This document shows, in pieces, positions 40,446 to 47,515 of a stretch of 64,000 nt of DNA; positions within the stretch are counted from its first letter, which is position 1, and each line of letters opens with the position of its first letter. The stretch is from Trebonia sp963843745 (GTDB lineage: Bacteria; Actinomycetota; Actinomycetes; Streptosporangiales; Streptosporangiaceae). The stretch is from assembly GCA_963843745.1 (NCBI GenBank), contig CAWJLP010000006.1:62001-126000 (forward strand). Reading direction: 5' to 3'. The position numbers and the translations under genes were made by a program. Below the pieces are notes generated by a model. That model was not told the origin of the DNA. It worked only from the letters and a program-made list of their open reading frames with translations, and searched no databases.

Positions 40446-41339
40446 ATGAGTTACCAGGACCCGCCGCGTCACCGGCACTCGTCGCGTTACCCGACGCTCG
40501 CCCAGTACGAGGACAGCCATCCGCCGTACCAGGACTCGCAGCGTTACCAGTCCTATCGGGATGCGTCGTACCAGGACACGCCTTACCAGGACACGCAGGC
40601 CGACTACCGGGGCGGGAACGGCTACGCCGGCGGATCCCGTGGCTTCGCGGGCCTGACAACGGGCGCCCCAGAGCAGCGTCCGCCCTGGGATAACCAGTGG
40701 GAGCGGCCTACTGAGCGGCAGCAGCCCACCGAGTGGCAGCAAGCGCCGCGACGCACGTCCGGCCCGTTCTTCGCGGCCAGCGACGATGACTACGACGACT
40801 ACACGGTGCCGCGGGACGACGACGACTACCGCCGGCCGCGCCGGGCCGCCGCCCGCGGTCAGCGGCGCGGCTGGGGACTGCTGGCCGGCGGCCTCGCCGG
40901 GTTCCTCGCCGCGGCGGTCGCCATCGGCGTGGCGAACCTGGTCGCCGCCTTTGTGCGGCCGCAGGCCTCGCCCATCATCGCCGTCGGCGGCGCGTTCATC
41001 GACCGCACTCCCCCGGCGCTGAAAAACTTCGCCGTCCAGAAGTTCGGCGAGAACGACAAGACCATGCTGCTGCTCGGCATGTACGTCACGATCGCGCTCC
41101 TCGCGGTCGTGATCGGCATGATCGCATGGCGGCGGGTGGGGATCGGGGTGGCCGGGACCGGCCTGTTCGGGCTGTTCGGGGCGTTCGTCGCCATCACCAG
41201 GCCGGAAAGCCATGTCACCGACGTGATCCCGTCGGTCGTTGGCGGCATCGTGGGGATCGTCGCCCTCGTCTGGCTGGTCCGCATGGGGATGCCAAGCAGT
41301 CGCCGGTATCGAACCGGATGGGCAGGAGGGAACTCGTAG
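40446..41339 (+). CDS. Membrane protein with Tyr/Gln-rich head, partner of the molybdoenzyme
   Basis: A 297-residue protein. Residues 1-130 are disordered and rich in Tyr, Asp and Gln with short repeats (SYQDTPYQDTQ). Four membrane helices follow (LLAGGLAGFLAAAVAIGV, MYVTIALLAVVIGMIAW, GIGVAGTGLFGLFGAFVAI, VGGIVGIVALVWLVRMG). In related genomes I recall these helices fused to the N-terminus of a sulfite-oxidase-like protein; here the stop TAG overlaps the GTG of that gene by one base, with AGGAGGG between, so the fusion is split into two coupled genes. It may anchor the enzyme or pass electrons to quinone, though no heme histidines are obvious. Confidence 0.75.
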   Translation: MSYQDPPRHRHSSRYPTLAQYEDSHPPYQDSQRYQSYRDASYQDTPYQDTQADYRGGNGYAGGSRGFAGLTTGAPEQRPPWDNQWERPTERQQPTEWQQAPRRTSGPFFAASDDDYDDYTVPRDDDDYRRPRRAAARGQRRGWGLLAGGLAGFLAAAVAIGVANLVAAFVRPQASPIIAVGGAFIDRTPPALKNFAVQKFGENDKTMLLLGMYVTIALLAVVIGMIAWRRVGIGVAGTGLFGLFGAFVAITRPESHVTDVIPSVVGGIVGIVALVWLVRMGMPSSRRYRTGWAGGNS

Positions 41340-42397
41340 TGGACCGGCGCAAGTTCCTGGCGGCTGGCGGGGCGGCGGCCGCGGTCGCCGCGGTGTCTGG
41401 TTTCGGCGGCCAGTACCTGCAGAACAAGCGGTTCAGCGTGAACACGTCCTCCGTGAAGCTGGGGCGCCCGTCGGCGAAGGCTGAGCCCCTGCCGAAGGGC
41501 GCGGAGATCACCGACATCCCTGGCCTGTCGTCGTTCTACACGCCGAACAGCCAGTTCTACCGGGTGGACACGGCCCTGGTGGTCCCGCAGGTTTCCCCCC
41601 AGACGTGGCAGCTGCGGATTCACGGCATGGTCAGCAATCCCATGACGATCAACTTCGACGACCTGATGAAGCGCCCCATGTACGACCACGACATCACCCT
41701 GACGTGCGTTTCTGAGAACGTCGGCGGCGGCTACATCGGCAACGCCCGCTGGCAGGGAGCGCTGCTCGCCGACCTGCTCAAGGAGGCGGGGATTCAGCCC
41801 GGCGCCACGCAGATCGTCATGCGCGACGCGAACGGCATGAACCTCGGCGTCGCCACAGAACCCGTGATGGACGGCCGGGCGTCGCTGCTCGCGGTGGGGA
41901 TGAACGGGCAGCCGCTGCCGCAGGAGCACGGTTTCCCTGTTCGCGTCGTCGTGCCCGGCTTGTACGGCTACGTATCGGCCTGCAAGTGGGTGGTGGACAT
42001 GCAGCTCACCACGTTCGGAGCGTTCGACGCGTACTGGACGCAGCGCGGCTGGTCGCAGCAGGCGCCGATCAAGACCGAGTCCCGCATCGACACGCCGAAG
42101 GGCGGGACCGTCAACGCGGGCACGGTGATGATCGCCGGGGTCGCGTGGGCGCAGCACCGCGGCATCGAAGCCGTGGAGGTCGGGATCGATGGCACCTGGC
42201 ATCAGGCGCAGCTGGCCGTTCAGGACACGATCGACACCTGGCGGCAGTGGTACTACCCGTGGCAGGCGACGGCGGGCAAGCACACGCTCCAGGTGCGGGC
42301 CACCGACAAGACCGGCTACGCGCAGACATCCGTCTACCACCTGCCAGAGCCGAACGGCGCGACCGGCTACCACACCGTGCACGTCACGGTGGCCTGA
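41339..42397 (+). CDS. Tat-exported molybdopterin-dependent oxidoreductase (sulfite-oxidase fold)
   Basis: A 352-residue protein. The start VDRRKFLAAGGAAAAVAAVSG is a twin-arginine-type signal (RR-x-F-L and a mild hydrophobic core), so the folded enzyme is exported. The molybdopterin domain has DLMKRPMYDHDITLTCVSENVGG with the molybdenum-ligating Cys, GNARWQGALLADLLKEAG and EHGFPVRVVVPGLYGYVSACKWV. The C-terminal Mo-co dimerisation domain (VNAGTVMIAGVAWAQHRGIEAVEVG) completes the fold. Reaction unknown: sulfite, sulfoxide or other S/N-oxides are possible. AGGAGGG eight bases before the GTG, overlapping the previous stop, shows translational coupling. Confidence 0.9.
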   Translation: MDRRKFLAAGGAAAAVAAVSGFGGQYLQNKRFSVNTSSVKLGRPSAKAEPLPKGAEITDIPGLSSFYTPNSQFYRVDTALVVPQVSPQTWQLRIHGMVSNPMTINFDDLMKRPMYDHDITLTCVSENVGGGYIGNARWQGALLADLLKEAGIQPGATQIVMRDANGMNLGVATEPVMDGRASLLAVGMNGQPLPQEHGFPVRVVVPGLYGYVSACKWVVDMQLTTFGAFDAYWTQRGWSQQAPIKTESRIDTPKGGTVNAGTVMIAGVAWAQHRGIEAVEVGIDGTWHQAQLAVQDTIDTWRQWYYPWQATAGKHTLQVRATDKTGYAQTSVYHLPEPNGATGYHTVHVTVA

Positions 42398-42439
42398 CCG
42401 GCAGGCACGCGACAGACGAAGCGATGTAGCGTCGGGGCC

Positions 42440-42543
42440 ATGTCGATGTCCCGGCCAGAGACGGCAGCGACCACCGCGAGGTACCGGGCCTGGCGGCACT
42501 GCACACGCTCATCACCAGGCGGCGCGACGAGCTCGCCGGGACC
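42440..42543 (+). pseudogene. Detached N-terminus of the DUF2332 gene
   Basis: The ATG at 42440 opens MSMSRPETAATTARYRAWR, and RYRxF/W is how DUF2332 proteins begin. Similarity then stops and the frame shifts: in the next gene's frame this segment reads LAALHTLITRRRDELAGTML. About 70 residues of the normal N-terminal part are missing at the junction near 42495. Confidence 0.55.
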
Positions 42544-43236
42544 ATGCTCCAACGGCGCACCCAGACCAACGAGCCGGCCAGGTGCGGCACGCTGCTGCCC
42601 GCCCTGGCGCTTCTTCCCGGGCCGCTAGCGCTGATCGAGGTCGGCGCGAGCGCGGGGCTCACCCTCCTCGTGGACCGGTACTCCTACGACTACGCCGGCC
42701 ACCGGGTCACCGGAACCGACCCGCAGGCGCCGGTGCTGACCTGCGAGCCGCGCGGCCCGGTTCCGCTTCCCGGCCGTGTTCCTGAGGTCGCCTGGCGAGC
42801 CGGCCTGGATCTCAACCCGCTGGATGTAACCTCCGCGGACGACGTCCGCTGGCTGCAGTGCCTGCTATGGCCGGGCGAGACCGGCCGTCAGGAGCGGCTG
42901 GCCGCGGCCATCGACGCGGCGCGGCGCGACCCGCCCCGCGTGTACCGCGGGGACCTGCTCACCGACCTCCCCGGCCTCGCCAGCCAGGCACCGCCAGGTG
43001 CGACCCTCGTCATCTACCACTCGGCCGTGCTGGCGTACGTCGCGCCGGGGCAGCGCGAGGAGTTCGCCGAGCTTGTCAGGGCGCTCGGCGCCGTCTGGCT
43101 GTCGAACGAGGCCCCCGAGGTCCTGCCAGGCACCGCCGCGGACCGCGAGGAGGGGCATTTCACGCTGGCCGAGAACGGCACGCGAGCGATCGCCCACACG
43201 GACCCGCACGGCATCTGGCTGCGCTGGCTGTCCTAG
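42544..43236 (+). CDS. DUF2332 family protein, N-terminally truncated
   Basis: A 230-residue frame from the ATG at 42544. RRTQTNEPARCGTLLPALALLPGPLALIEVGASAGLTLLVDRYSYDY is the core signature of DUF2332 (split here by residue run), followed by GLDLNPLDVTSADDVRWLQCLLWPGE and GATLVIYHSAVLAYVAPGQREEF. The fold looks like a methyltransferase-like Rossmann domain, but the function is unknown. Full-length relatives have about 90 more residues; those are deleted or out of frame here, so activity is doubtful. The end overlaps the convergent DedA gene by 4 bp. Confidence 0.7.
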   Translation: MLQRRTQTNEPARCGTLLPALALLPGPLALIEVGASAGLTLLVDRYSYDYAGHRVTGTDPQAPVLTCEPRGPVPLPGRVPEVAWRAGLDLNPLDVTSADDVRWLQCLLWPGETGRQERLAAAIDAARRDPPRVYRGDLLTDLPGLASQAPPGATLVIYHSAVLAYVAPGQREEFAELVRALGAVWLSNEAPEVLPGTAADREEGHFTLAENGTRAIAHTDPHGIWLRWLS

Positions 43237-43931
43237 CGGTGGCGGCCCGAGGGCACCTGCGTGTCCGTCTCCGGCCCGGGCGGCTCAACCTGTGCGCCCG
43301 GCTGCGGGTCCGTCCCGGCCGGCTCGCCGACATCGGTGCCGGCCCGGCGGCGGCGGAAGTACAGGACCACCGCGACCGCCAGCGCGACCACGACGATGCC
43401 CGCGATGGCGTAGGTGGGGCCGTGGAAGTCGTTGGCGATGTGCTGCCAGTTAGTGCCCAGGGCGTAGCCGGCGATGCCGAGGGCCGCCGTCCAGGGGATG
43501 CAGCCGAGCGTGGTGAACAGGCCGAACCGGCCCGCGGGCATGTCCGCGAACCCGGCAGGCAGCGAGATGAAGGTACGCACCACGGGCACCATGCGGCCGA
43601 ACAGCACCGCGGACGAGCCGTGCCGGTCGAACCAGGCGACGGCGCGGTCGATGTCGTGGCCGCGCACTCCGAACCTGCGTCCCCAGCGCCGGGCCGCGGG
43701 CTGCCCGGCGTACCGGCCCACACCCCAGGCGATGTAGCTCCCGGCCACGTTGCCGAGTACTCCGGCGAGCACGATGCCCGCCAGCGAGGGATGAGCCCCG
43801 GGGTAGGCACCGGCGGCGAGCGCGCCGCCGAACAGCATGATGACTTCCGACGGGATCGGGATACAGGCCGACTCGGCCATCATCAGCAGGAACACCGCGG
43901 CGTACGTGTACTGGGTGATCAAGTGCTGCAC
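43233..43931 (-). CDS. DedA family membrane protein
   Basis: A 232-residue protein. FLLMMAESACIPIPSEVIMLFGGALAAGAYP, IVLAGVLGNVAGSYIAWGVGRYAG and FGRMVPVVRTFISLPAGFADMPAGRFGLFTTLGC are the DedA/VTT signature blocks, with the reentrant Glu and the conserved Arg pair. DedA proteins move or flip polyprenyl-phosphate and phospholipids. A charged tail follows the last helix. The GTG at 43931 has GGAGGG nine bases upstream. A CTACA/TGTAG palindrome lies 28 bp upstream. Confidence 0.9.
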   Translation of the reverse strand: MQHLITQYTYAAVFLLMMAESACIPIPSEVIMLFGGALAAGAYPGAHPSLAGIVLAGVLGNVAGSYIAWGVGRYAGQPAARRWGRRFGVRGHDIDRAVAWFDRHGSSAVLFGRMVPVVRTFISLPAGFADMPAGRFGLFTTLGCIPWTAALGIAGYALGTNWQHIANDFHGPTYAIAGIVVVALAVAVVLYFRRRRAGTDVGEPAGTDPQPGAQVEPPGPETDTQVPSGRHR

Positions 43932-43958
43932 AAGGCTGTTCCCTCCAGTAGCTATCTT

Positions 43959-43972
43959 CTACATAATTGTAG
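43959..43972. promoter_or_regulatory. CTACA-N4-TGTAG palindrome at the DedA promoter
   Basis: CTACATAATTGTAG lies 28-41 bp upstream of the DedA start and encodes the last codons of the next gene. A related CTAC-N8-GTAG element lies at 44602. The form resembles operators of BlaI/MecI/CopY-type repressors (TACA..TGTA), by recollection. Confidence 0.5.
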
Positions 43973-44594
43973 TAGATAATCGCCGCATCATCGTCATCGT
44001 CCGGCGGGCAACCGCCCGGACCGCGCCGGGCCTGCGGTGGACGACGAGCAGCGCCGTCAGGACGACACCGCTGGCCACCAGGCCGGCGATGCCGGCAACG
44101 TGACCGATCCGCGCCAGCGAATGAGCGGCCAGGGTGCCCGCGGTCAGCGCCGCCGCCAGCCACGGCACGCGCATCACGAGGATCCGGGCGGCAAAGGACG
44201 GGTAGCGCATCCCGGTACCGCCGGCTACCGACGGCATCGACGCCGTGAGCCAGGCCGCGGTCCGGCCGCGCCTGGCGGGCTGCTCCTGCTCCGCCCGCCC
44301 GGGACGGCGGCGGCGCCACCACCCGGTCACCGCGGCACCGCTGAAGAACGCCAGCTGATCGCCCGCGACGACCGCGGCGACAACAGGGACCGCGACGGCG
44401 AGCGCAGGGCGCCCGGCGCCGATCAGCGCGCCAGCCAGCAGGGTCACGGTCCCGCCCGGCAGCAAGACGGCCGGGACCAGCACGATCTCCACGACGACGG
44501 CCACGCACAGGGTGGCGACGGCCGCGGCGGTCGGCAGCGCGTTCAGCGCGGGAAGGAACGCAGGGGCGGCCGCCACGACAGGCATCACCGGCAC
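43959..44594 (-). CDS. DedA-like membrane protein (divergent)
   Basis: A 211-residue protein with an N-terminal half like DedA proteins (LCVAVVVEIVLVPAVLLPGGTVTLLAGALIGAGRPALAVAVPVVAAVVAGDQLAFFSG split by a loop) and GMRYPSFAARILVMRVPWLAAALTAG in place of the usual FGRxxPxxR block. The Arg-rich centre (GWWRRRRPGRAEQEQPARRGR) is unusual. It probably starts at the ATG at 44585 or the GTG at 44594. A TATAGT directly before it could be the -10 element of a leaderless transcript. It likely forms an operon with the DedA gene, 27 bp downstream. Confidence 0.65.
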   Translation of the reverse strand: MPVMPVVAAAPAFLPALNALPTAAAVATLCVAVVVEIVLVPAVLLPGGTVTLLAGALIGAGRPALAVAVPVVAAVVAGDQLAFFSGAAVTGWWRRRRPGRAEQEQPARRGRTAAWLTASMPSVAGGTGMRYPSFAARILVMRVPWLAAALTAGTLAAHSLARIGHVAGIAGLVASGVVLTALLVVHRRPGAVRAVARRTMTMMRRLSTTIM

Positions 44595-44601
44595 ACTATA
44601 A

Positions 44602-44617
44602 CTACGACATCTATGTA
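44602..44617. promoter_or_regulatory. CTAC-N8-GTAG element overlapping a promoter
   Basis: CTACGACATCTATGTAG (44602-44617) with TATAGT (minus strand, 44595-44600) immediately downstream. The element covers where the -35 region would be, so a bound repressor would block the DedA-like gene. It shares half-sites with the palindrome at 43959. Confidence 0.45.
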
Positions 44618-44645
44618 GAACCTATGTTTTCCGGACAAGTCCCGG

Positions 44646-46088
44646 TCACGGCCTCGCAGACCAGCGCCTGGACAGCGATCCGGTGATCGGCAGCGACATC
44701 GGAGGCGGGCCAGACGCGGGCGCCGCCGGCGCAACCGGCACCGGCACCGGCTCGGCCGGCACGATCCGCGGCCGCCGCACCGCCGGGGCGCGAAGCGCCG
44801 CGAGCAGCTCGTCGAGCGCCTCGAAGTTGTGCGCGCTGACCACGGCGTCGCAGTACGGCCAGGCGGCCGCCATGCCGCCGACCTCGGGGCGGTACCTCGA
44901 GCTCTGCGTTCGCGGGTTCGCCCACACGATCCGGTAGGCGATCCGGTGCAGCCGCGCCATCTGCCCGCCGAGCACGGCGGGGTCCCCGGTCTCCCAGCCG
45001 TCTGAGATGATCAGCACGACGGCGCCGCGTGCCATGCCGCGGACCCCGTAGCGGTCGTTGAACTCGCGCAGCGTGGCGCCGATCCTGGTGCCGCCGGCCC
45101 AGTCGGGCGCCGCCTCGCCTGCCTTGGCGAGCATCGTCTCCGGGCTCGCCGCGGACAAGAACGGCGTCAGCCTGGTCAGCCGGGTGGCAAACGTGAACAC
45201 CTCGGTGCGGGGCCGGCTCGCGTCACCCGGCAAGGCGGCCCCGGCGCCAGCGGAGCCGGCCCCGCCGCGGGCGGCGACGTACATGAGCTGGAGCAGCGCC
45301 CGCGCGTACGGCTCCATCGACCCGGAGATGTCGCAGAGCACGATCAGCCGCCGCGGCCTGACCCGGACCGCGCGCCTGGCGATGGTCACCGGCTCACCCG
45401 CGGTGCGGGTAGCCAGCCGCATCGTGCGGCGCATGTCCAGCCGCGCGCCCTCTTTGCGCGGCCGGTACCTGCGGGTCTTGCGTGGCGGCACCGCGATCGT
45501 GAGCTCGCGCATCAGCACCGCGAGGCGGTTCAGCTCATCCGGCGACAGCTGCGCGAAATCCTGTTCCATCAGGCGCTCGGTATCGGACGCGACCCGCCTG
45601 ATGGCCGGGATCTCAGGCGCGTCCTCGTCCGCGGAGTCGGACGAGGACGAGGACGAGGAGGCGGCCGACGCGGTCAGCTCGCGCAGCACCGGCGGCAGCT
45701 CCCCCGAGCCGTCCTCAGTCCGCGCGCCCGGTGGCGCATCCGGGTCCGCGGGCTCCATCGTCATCCCCCGCTGCGGCGCGGTCACCCCCCGGCCGCCTGG
45801 CGGCGCGGCGGCGAACATCTCGGCGAAGATCCGCTCGAACGTTTCTACCTGGCTGGGATCGGAGACCATCGTGGCCAGCGCGCACGCATGCAGTTCCGCG
45901 ATCGTCGAGGCGTCCATCACGGTGACCGCCCGCGCCAGCCGCTCGCAGCGCTGCGGCCCGGCGGGCAGGCCCGCGGACCGCAAAGCGACGCCGAGCGCGG
46001 CGGCCAGCGTCGCCACGTCGGTCAGCGGCAGCTCGTGACCGTCAGGCTCGGGCTGGGCGCCCCCGCCAACCCGGCTGCCGTCAGTCAT
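44646..46088 (-). CDS. VWA domain (CoxE-like) protein
   Basis: A 480-residue protein. The C-terminal half is a von Willebrand A domain with the MIDAS motif in LIVLCDISGSMEPYARALLQLMY, then TEVFTFATRLTRLTPFL, DWAGGTRIGATLREFNDRYG and VVLIISDGWETGDPAVLGGQM. The N-terminal half has helical LTDVATLAAALGVALRSAGLP and an acidic Ser-rich linker (SSSSSSDSADEDAPEIP). CoxE-type proteins pair with MoxR ATPases to mature or load metal enzymes, and the MoxR gene lies directly upstream with an 8-bp overlap. The tail beyond residue 440 is Pro/Val/Ala-rich. Confidence 0.92.
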   Translation of the reverse strand: MTDGSRVGGGAQPEPDGHELPLTDVATLAAALGVALRSAGLPAGPQRCERLARAVTVMDASTIAELHACALATMVSDPSQVETFERIFAEMFAAAPPGGRGVTAPQRGMTMEPADPDAPPGARTEDGSGELPPVLRELTASAASSSSSSSDSADEDAPEIPAIRRVASDTERLMEQDFAQLSPDELNRLAVLMRELTIAVPPRKTRRYRPRKEGARLDMRRTMRLATRTAGEPVTIARRAVRVRPRRLIVLCDISGSMEPYARALLQLMYVAARGGAGSAGAGAALPGDASRPRTEVFTFATRLTRLTPFLSAASPETMLAKAGEAAPDWAGGTRIGATLREFNDRYGVRGMARGAVVLIISDGWETGDPAVLGGQMARLHRIAYRIVWANPRTQSSRYRPEVGGMAAAWPYCDAVVSAHNFEALDELLAALRAPAVRRPRIVPAEPVPVPVAPAAPASGPPPMSLPITGSLSRRWSARP

Positions 46089-46986
46089 GCCCCACGACGG
46101 CGGCCAGTCCCGCCTCTCGCACGCTCTGCTCGTCCTCCGGGTACTTGACCACTACGCTCATCGTCCGCTCCGCCGCCGCGGCGGACAGCGACGAGGCGCC
46201 GAACACGGACAGCGCGCCCGCCCAGGTGATCGCCTCGGAAATTCCCGGCGGCTTGGTCAGCTCCAGCGCCCGCAGGCGGCTCACGGCGGCCGCCACCTCG
46301 CCCGCGAGCGCCGAGCTCGCGGCGGGCACCCGCCGCCGGATGATCTGCGCGACCCGGGCCGCGTCCGGGTACCCGATCCAGTGGTACAGGCACCGCCGCT
46401 TCAGCGCGTCGTGCAGGTCACGGGTCCTGTTGGAGGTGAGGATCGTGATCGGGGGAACCTTCGCGCGCCGCGTGCCGAGCTCGGGGATCGTGACAGAAGA
46501 CTCCGCCAGCATCTCGAACAGGAACGCCTCGAACTCGTCGTCGGCCCGGTCCACCTCGTCGATGAGCAGCACGGCGGGCCGCGGTCCCGGATGGTCGAGC
46601 GCGGTGAGCAGGGGCCGGGCGAGCAAGAACTCCTCCCGGAACAGGTCGGTCTCCCGCATCTGCTCGTGCGTGGCCTCGGCGAGCCTGATCGCGAGCAGCT
46701 GCTTCGGGTAGTTCCACTCGTAGAGCGCCTCGGCGGCCGCGATGCCCTCGTAGCACTGCAGCCGGACGAGCGCGGTGTCGAGCGCGGCGGCCAGGGACTT
46801 GGCCGCCTCGGTCTTGCCGACACCCGGTTCGCCCTCGAGCAGGATCGGCTGGCCCATCCGCACGGCGAGGAACAACGCCGCGGCAAGCTGGTCGCCGGCC
46901 AGGTAGCCGGTCTCGTCGAGGGCGCCGGCCAGCGCCGCCACATCGGGGAACCGCTTGCCGAGCTCGCTGGAAACTACGCTGCTCAC
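46081..46986 (-). CDS. MoxR family AAA+ ATPase
   Basis: A 301-residue ATPase: Walker A in ILLEGEPGVGKTEAAKSL, Walker B in AVLLIDEVDRADDEFEAFLFEML, sensor 1 in ITILTSNRTRDLHDALKRRC and the arginine-rich C-terminal lid. The CoxD-like sequence fits with the CoxE-like partner. MoxR/VWA pairs act as chaperones that remodel or load cofactors; a molybdoenzyme lies 4 kb away, a tempting but unproven client. The GTG at 46986 begins MSSVVSSELGKRF; the frame upstream to 47085 lacks homology. Confidence 0.93.
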   Translation of the reverse strand: MSSVVSSELGKRFPDVAALAGALDETGYLAGDQLAAALFLAVRMGQPILLEGEPGVGKTEAAKSLAAALDTALVRLQCYEGIAAAEALYEWNYPKQLLAIRLAEATHEQMRETDLFREEFLLARPLLTALDHPGPRPAVLLIDEVDRADDEFEAFLFEMLAESSVTIPELGTRRAKVPPITILTSNRTRDLHDALKRRCLYHWIGYPDAARVAQIIRRRVPAASSALAGEVAAAVSRLRALELTKPPGISEAITWAGALSVFGASSLSAAAAERTMSVVVKYPEDEQSVREAGLAAVVGHD

Positions 46987-47057
46987 AACGTGCGAGTTTA
47001 TCCCCCAGGGCCGGCTGCCCACGCATCCAGGACAATTCGGGCGGCCATCGGGCGAGG

Positions 47058-47504
47058 TCAGCGCCCTCCGATGTCCTCGCTCCACACCTCCGGGTAGCGG
47101 GTCTGGAACTCTTCCATCGCGGCGACGCAGCCTGGGTCGTCAAGCAGCACGACCGATACTCCGCGGGAGCGCAGGAAGTCCAGGTCGCCCGCGAAGGTGC
47201 GGGCTTCGCCCACCACGACGCGCGGGATCTGGAACAGCAGGATCGCCCCGGTGCACATCTGGCACGGAGACAGCGTTGTGTACAGCGTCGTGCCCGCGTA
47301 GGACGGCCGCCGCCCGGCATTGCGCAGGCACGCGATCTCGCCGTGGGCCACCGGGTCGCCGCGCTGCACGCGCTCGTTGTGCCCGGCGGCGATCACCTCC
47401 CGGTCCGCCGCGAGCACCGCGCCGACCGGCACTCCGCCGGCGTCAAGGCTGGTCCGCGCCTGCTGGAGGGCCAGCGCCATCAGGTCTGAGTCCAGATCGC
47501 CCAT
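47058..47504 (-). CDS. Cytosine deaminase-like (CDA fold) enzyme
   Basis: A 148-residue zinc deaminase: VAHGEIACLRNAGRR supplies the zinc His and catalytic Glu, and TTLYTTLSPCQMCTGAILLF the two Cys ligands. The following IPRVVVGEARTFAGDLDFLRSRGVSVVLLDDPGC is very like yeast cytosine deaminase (Fcy1), which converts cytosine to uracil; a tRNA or guanine deaminase is less likely. The ATG at 47504 starts a complete domain. It lies 10 bp downstream of the DUF/GNAT fusion gene on the same strand. Confidence 0.85.
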   Translation of the reverse strand: MGDLDSDLMALALQQARTSLDAGGVPVGAVLAADREVIAAGHNERVQRGDPVAHGEIACLRNAGRRPSYAGTTLYTTLSPCQMCTGAILLFQIPRVVVGEARTFAGDLDFLRSRGVSVVLLDDPGCVAAMEEFQTRYPEVWSEDIGGR

Positions 47505-47515
47505 GACCGGATACG

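Noticed and set aside
40446..42397. Stop at 41337 considered a sequencing frameshift in a fused molybdoenzyme
   Set aside because: AGGAGGG at correct distance and a twin-arginine start after the GTG argue for a real second gene, although read checks would settle it.
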